Notes under the pieces: generated by a model
Seen by the model: only the letters and a program-made list of their open reading frames with translations
Database searches by the model: none
Told to the model about the DNA's origin: nothing
Source of the DNA: Neisseria dentiae
GTDB taxonomy: Bacteria > Pseudomonadota > Gammaproteobacteria > Burkholderiales > Neisseriaceae
Reading direction: 5' to 3'
Length of the DNA: 64,000 nucleotides
Assembly (NCBI RefSeq): GCF_024580525.1
Contig: NZ_JANIKQ010000001.1
Location: forward strand, 308,364-372,363
Program-made: the position numbers and the translations under genes
Shown here: piece after piece, positions 60,687 to 64,000 of the stretch
Position numbering within the stretch: the stretch's first letter is position 1
Layout of the letters: the number at the start of each line of letters is the position of its first letter

Positions 60687-62480
60687 TTATTTCTTACGTT
60701 GCGGCGGCAAATCGGTGCACACGCCCAGCGCCACTTCGGCGGCAAGGCCGATGGTTTCGCCCAAGGTCGGGTGCGGGTGGATGGTTTTGCCGATATCGGT
60801 TGCATCGCAGCCCATTTCGATGGCCAGGCAGATTTCGCCGATCATGTCGCCGCCGTTGGGGCCGACGATGCCGCCGCCGATGATGCGGCCGGTTTCGGCG
60901 TCGAAAATCAGCTTGGTAAAGCCCTGGTCGCAGCCGTTGGCGATGGCGCGGCCGGAAGCGGCCCACGGGAAGTTGGCTTTGGTGATTTTGATGCCCTGCT
61001 CTTTGGCGGCGGTTTCGGTTACGCCCACCCACGCCACTTCGGGAGCGGTGTAGGCCACGCCGGGGATCACACGCGCATCGAAATAGGCTTTGTGGCCGGC
61101 GCAGTTTTCGGCGGCAACGTGGCCTTCGTGCACGGCTTTATGCGCCAGCATGGGCTGGCCGACGATGTCGCCGATGGCGTAGATGTGCGGCACGTTGGTG
61201 CGCATCTGTTTGTCCACTTCGATAAAGCCGCGCTCGGTAACGGCCACGCCGGCGTTTTCGGCACCGATTAATTTGCCGTTGGGCGCACGGCCGGCGGCCA
61301 CCAGCACCACGTCGTAGCGTTGCGGCTCTTTGGGGGCATTGGCGCCTTCGAAGGTAACGTAAACGCCGTCTTCTTTCGGCTCTACCGCCACGGTTTTGGT
61401 GTTGACCATGATATTGTCGAAGCGGTATTCGTTCTGCTTCTGCCACACTTTCACCAAGTCGCGGTCGGCGCCCTGCATCAGGCCGTCCATCATTTCGACC
61501 ACGTCGAGGCGCGTGCCCAGCGTGCTGTACACCGTGCCCATTTCAAGGCCGATGATACCGCCGCCGATAATCAGCATTTTGCCCGGCACCGATTTGAGGG
61601 CGAGCGCGCCGGTTGAGTCGATGATGCGCGGGTCTTCGGGAATAAACGGCAGGTTCACCACGCGGCTGCCGGCGGCGATGATGGCGTTTTTAAACGCAAC
61701 GGTTTGTTTTTCGCCGGTTTCGTCTTTGCCGCTGCCGGTGGTTAGCGCCACTTCCATGTGGTTGGGGCCGACGAATTTGCCGTTGCCGCGAATCACGTCG
61801 ACTTTGCGCATTTTCGCCATGCCGGCCAAACCGCCGGTGAGTTTGCCGATCACTTTTTCTTTGTAGGTGCGCAGCATATCGATATCCAGCTCGGGTTCGG
61901 GATATTTGATGCCGTTGGCGGCCAGATGGCGCACTTCGTCGATTACGTTGGCGTTGTGCAGCAGGGCTTTGGAGGGGATGCAGCCCACGTTCAGGCACAC
62001 GCCGCCCAAGGTGGCGTAACGCTCGACGATGGCAACTTTCAAGCCTTCGTCGGCTGCGGCAAACGCGGCGGAATAACCGCCGGGGCCGCCGCCCAGCACC
62101 ACAACGTCGTATTCGGCATCGGCCTTGCCGCTGAATTGCGCGGCCTGCGGCGCGGCGGCAGCGGCTTGGGGGGCTTCCTGCTGCGCGGGCGCCGCTTCGG
62201 CTTTGGGCGCTTCTGCCTTGGGTTCGGCTTTGGGCGCTTCAGCGGCGGCTTCAATCACGGCAATCACGCCGCCTTCCGAAATTTTGTCGCCCACTTTCAC
62301 TTTCACTTCTTTCACCACGCCGGCGGCTTCGGCCGGCACGTCCATGGTGGCTTTGTCGGTTTCCAATGTAACCAGCGTGTCTTCAACCGCCACGGTGTCG
62401 CCCGCTTTGATTTCTACGGCGATGATGTCCACGTTTTCGTGGCCGCCGATATCGGGCACTTTTAATTCGATTAAGCTCAT
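60687..62480 (-). CDS. lpdA: Dihydrolipoamide dehydrogenase (E3) with N-terminal lipoyl domain
   Basis: The E3 subunit of pyruvate dehydrogenase, reoxidising dihydrolipoamide with NAD. The 597 residues begin with a lipoyl domain ([20 protein letters not shown], lipoyl-lysine in ETDKA), then an Ala/Pro/Glu linker (about 85-125), then the flavoprotein with VVLGGGPGGYSAAFAAAD, redox disulfide GGVCLNVGCIPSKALL and C-terminal HPHPTLGETIGLAAE. The lipoyl-E3 fusion is the known Neisseria P64k type. Starts MSLIELKVPDIGGHEN, six codons inside a longer frame. It follows aceF. Confidence 0.96.
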   Translation of the reverse strand: MSLIELKVPDIGGHENVDIIAVEIKAGDTVAVEDTLVTLETDKATMDVPAEAAGVVKEVKVKVGDKISEGGVIAVIEAAAEAPKAEPKAEAPKAEAAPAQQEAPQAAAAAPQAAQFSGKADAEYDVVVLGGGPGGYSAAFAAADEGLKVAIVERYATLGGVCLNVGCIPSKALLHNANVIDEVRHLAANGIKYPEPELDIDMLRTYKEKVIGKLTGGLAGMAKMRKVDVIRGNGKFVGPNHMEVALTTGSGKDETGEKQTVAFKNAIIAAGSRVVNLPFIPEDPRIIDSTGALALKSVPGKMLIIGGGIIGLEMGTVYSTLGTRLDVVEMMDGLMQGADRDLVKVWQKQNEYRFDNIMVNTKTVAVEPKEDGVYVTFEGANAPKEPQRYDVVLVAAGRAPNGKLIGAENAGVAVTERGFIEVDKQMRTNVPHIYAIGDIVGQPMLAHKAVHEGHVAAENCAGHKAYFDARVIPGVAYTAPEVAWVGVTETAAKEQGIKITKANFPWAASGRAIANGCDQGFTKLIFDAETGRIIGGGIVGPNGGDMIGEICLAIEMGCDATDIGKTIHPHPTLGETIGLAAEVALGVCTDLPPQRKK

Positions 62481-62517
62481 TTTGAACCTTTCTTTCAAAA
62501 ACGGCCTGATTCAAGGC

Positions 62518-62597
62518 AGGCCGTCTGAAAAATCATGCGGCAGATTAGGGGCGCCCTTTTCTGCTGCCTTTTGATGTTTTTTCTTTTCAGACGGCCT
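62518..62597 (-). terminator. Spaced inverted uptake sequences between aceF and lpdA
   Basis: An uptake sequence at about 62518-62529 and its complement at about 62586-62597 are separated by roughly 55 bases with a T-rich segment. A third uptake sequence (62611-62624) abuts the aceF stop. It could attenuate read-through from aceF into lpdA. Confidence 0.4.
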
Positions 62598-62626
62598 TAT
62601 CAGCATTTAAAGGCCGTCTGAAAACC

Positions 62627-64000
62627 TTACAGCACCACGCGGCGGAAATCTTTCAGCAGGTTGGCGATATACACGGTAAAGCGCATACCGGCCGCGCCGT
62701 CGATTACGCGGTGGTCGAACGACAGGCTCAGCGGGCACATTAAGCGCGGCTGGAATTCTTTGCCGTTCCAAACGGGTTTCATCTGCGATTTGCACACGCC
62801 CAAAATGGCCACTTCGGGAGCGTTCACAATCGGGGTGAAGCTGGTGCCGCCGATGCCGCCCAAACTCGAAATGGTGAAGGTTGCGCCTTGCATTTCGTTG
62901 GGTTTGAGCTTGCCGTCGCGGGCTTTTTTGCTCAATTCGGTCAGCTCTTGCGAAATTTCTTTCAGACCTTTCTTGTCGGCGTCTTTAATCACCGGCACCA
63001 CCAAACCGTTGGGGGTGTCGGCGGCGAAACCGATGTTGTAGAACTTTTTCAAAACCAGATTATCGCCGTCGAGCGAAGAGTTGAACTCGGGGAAGGCTTT
63101 GAGCGCCACCACCGATGCTTTGATCACAAATGCCAGCGGCGACAGTTTCAAGCCTTCGCGCTCCCACTCTTTGTTGAGCTGCTGGCGGAAGGTTTCCAAA
63201 TCGGTCATGTCGGCTTCATCGTTCACGGTAACGTGGGGAATCATCACCCAGTTGCGCGAAAGATTCTGGCCGGAAATTTTCTTGATGCGCGACAGCGGCA
63301 CGGTTTCGATTTCGCCGAATTTGCTGAAATCGATTTTCGGCCACGGCAGCAGGTCGAGGCCGCCGCCGAGCGACGGTGCGCCAGCCGCAACGGGCGCGGC
63401 TTTGCCTGCCCCACCCTGCATGGCTGCTTTCACAAAGGCTTTGATGTCGTCGCCGACAATGCGCCCTTTTTCGCCGCTGCCTTTTACCAAGCCCAAATCC
63501 ACGCCCAGTTCGCGCGCCAGTTTGCGTGCGGAAGGGCCAGCATGCGCTTTGGCGAACGCGGCTTCGTTAATCGGCGTGTTGCCGAATGCGGCCACGGGCG
63601 CGGCAGATGCGGCGGGGGCGGCTGCGGGTTTCGCTGCGGCAGGTGCTGCCTGCGGAGCGGGCGCGGCTTTAGGCGCTTCTGCGGCAGGCGCGGGGGCGGC
63701 TGCGGCTTGGCCGGCGGTTTCTACTTCGATAATCTGCGTGCCTTGCGAAACTTTGTCGCCCACTTTCACATAAACGGCTTTTACTACGCCGGCGGCGGTG
63801 CTGGGCACGTCCATGGTGGCTTTGTCGGTTTCCAATGTAATCAGCGTGTCGTCGGCGGCTACGGTATCGCCCACTTTCACTTCCACGGCAATTACGTCCA
63901 CATTATCGTGGCCGCCGATGTCGGGCACTTCCACTTTAACGGTTGCGCCGCCTGCTTGTGCGGCAGGGGCGGGAGCGGCCGTTTGGGCGGCTGCGGGGGC
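62627..64000 (-). CDS. aceF: Dihydrolipoamide acetyltransferase (E2) of pyruvate dehydrogenase, 5' part outside the window
   Basis: The C-terminal 457 residues of E2. From the window edge: the end of an Ala/Pro linker, a lipoyl domain ([25 protein letters not shown] lysine), a second Ala-rich linker, the E3/E1-binding domain ([32 protein letters not shown] split here) and the catalytic domain with active site [12 protein letters not shown]. Since linker sequence ([18 protein letters not shown]) precedes the visible lipoyl domain, at least one more lipoyl domain probably lies outside. aceE is expected further upstream. Confidence 0.95.
   Translation of the reverse strand, partial: APAAAQTAAPAPAAQAGGATVKVEVPDIGGHDNVDVIAVEVKVGDTVAADDTLITLETDKATMDVPSTAAGVVKAVYVKVGDKVSQGTQIIEVETAGQAAAAPAPAAEAPKAAPAPQAAPAAAKPAAAPAASAAPVAAFGNTPINEAAFAKAHAGPSARKLARELGVDLGLVKGSGEKGRIVGDDIKAFVKAAMQGGAGKAAPVAAGAPSLGGGLDLLPWPKIDFSKFGEIETVPLSRIKKISGQNLSRNWVMIPHVTVNDEADMTDLETFRQQLNKEWEREGLKLSPLAFVIKASVVALKAFPEFNSSLDGDNLVLKKFYNIGFAADTPNGLVVPVIKDADKKGLKEISQELTELSKKARDGKLKPNEMQGATFTISSLGGIGGTSFTPIVNAPEVAILGVCKSQMKPVWNGKEFQPRLMCPLSLSFDHRVIDGAAGMRFTVYIANLLKDFRRVVL

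Overview
The window is a 64 kb chromosomal segment of a Neisseria-type betaproteobacterium (Neisseriaceae). The evidence is the very dense DNA uptake sequence (GCCGTCTGAA, mostly in the AGGCCGTCTGAA dialect), often in inverted pairs that double as terminators; dRS3-type 20-bp palindromes; Correia-type elements; and a gene set typical of the genus (MisRS, PglL, Slam, lipid-anchored azurin, a lipoyl-domain E3, an NMB1681-like ProQ protein). Coding DNA is GC-rich, so a commensal or animal-associated Neisseria is more likely than N. meningitidis or N. gonorrhoeae. Species is not determined.

Layout. 1-3452: start of sensor kinase misS (cut by the edge), regulator misR, oligosaccharyltransferase pglL and a DUF2069 membrane protein. 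3637-9628: a long minus-strand run, in transcription order yejB, yejE, an AT-rich putative abortive-infection gene, hisI, hisE, hinT, tatA, tatB, tatC. 9767-16293: a small secreted protein, sugar kinase amgK, outer-membrane biogenesis genes lptD and surA, an AhpD-like protein and miaA. 16461-21252: Gcr-family membrane protein, a 58-residue membrane protein, metX-metW, a PAS protein. 21744-31254: glnD, a lipoate ligase-like gene, tctC-tctB-tctA, an AbrB-family membrane protein, laz azurin, an opacity-type barrel. 31718-41242: trpB, ilvA, a D,D-carboxypeptidase, Slam, an rRNA methyltransferase, a small lipoprotein, hemA, glnB. 41421-51369: purL, an AT-rich membrane-anchored exonuclease-like gene, two EamA transporters flanking aroC and proQ. 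51528-64000: envC, ctpA, a DUF2062 protein with an HExxH protein, a copper chaperone, dgkA, gshB, ung, tgt, lpdA and the 3' part of aceF.

Functional links. glnD and glnB are the two halves of the PII nitrogen switch. lptD/surA, envC/ctpA, the carboxypeptidase and amgK serve envelope assembly and cell-wall turnover. lpdA and aceF are pyruvate dehydrogenase subunits. Most of the window is core metabolism. The accessory content is two AT-rich genes (6486-7469 and 45557-46957) and many short mobile repeats.

The least ordinary material is: (1) a single protein combining a Cys-rich zinc-ribbon-like N-terminus, a DEDDh-type exonuclease-like region, a coiled coil, one membrane span and an SH3-like tail; (2) MITE-like repeats with TA-flanked ends, including Correia cores carrying replaced terminal repeats; (3) inverted uptake-sequence hairpins lying between divergent -10 boxes. 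I saw no rRNA, tRNA, CRISPR array, phage or intact insertion sequence by eye; short RNA genes could be missed without a covariance search.
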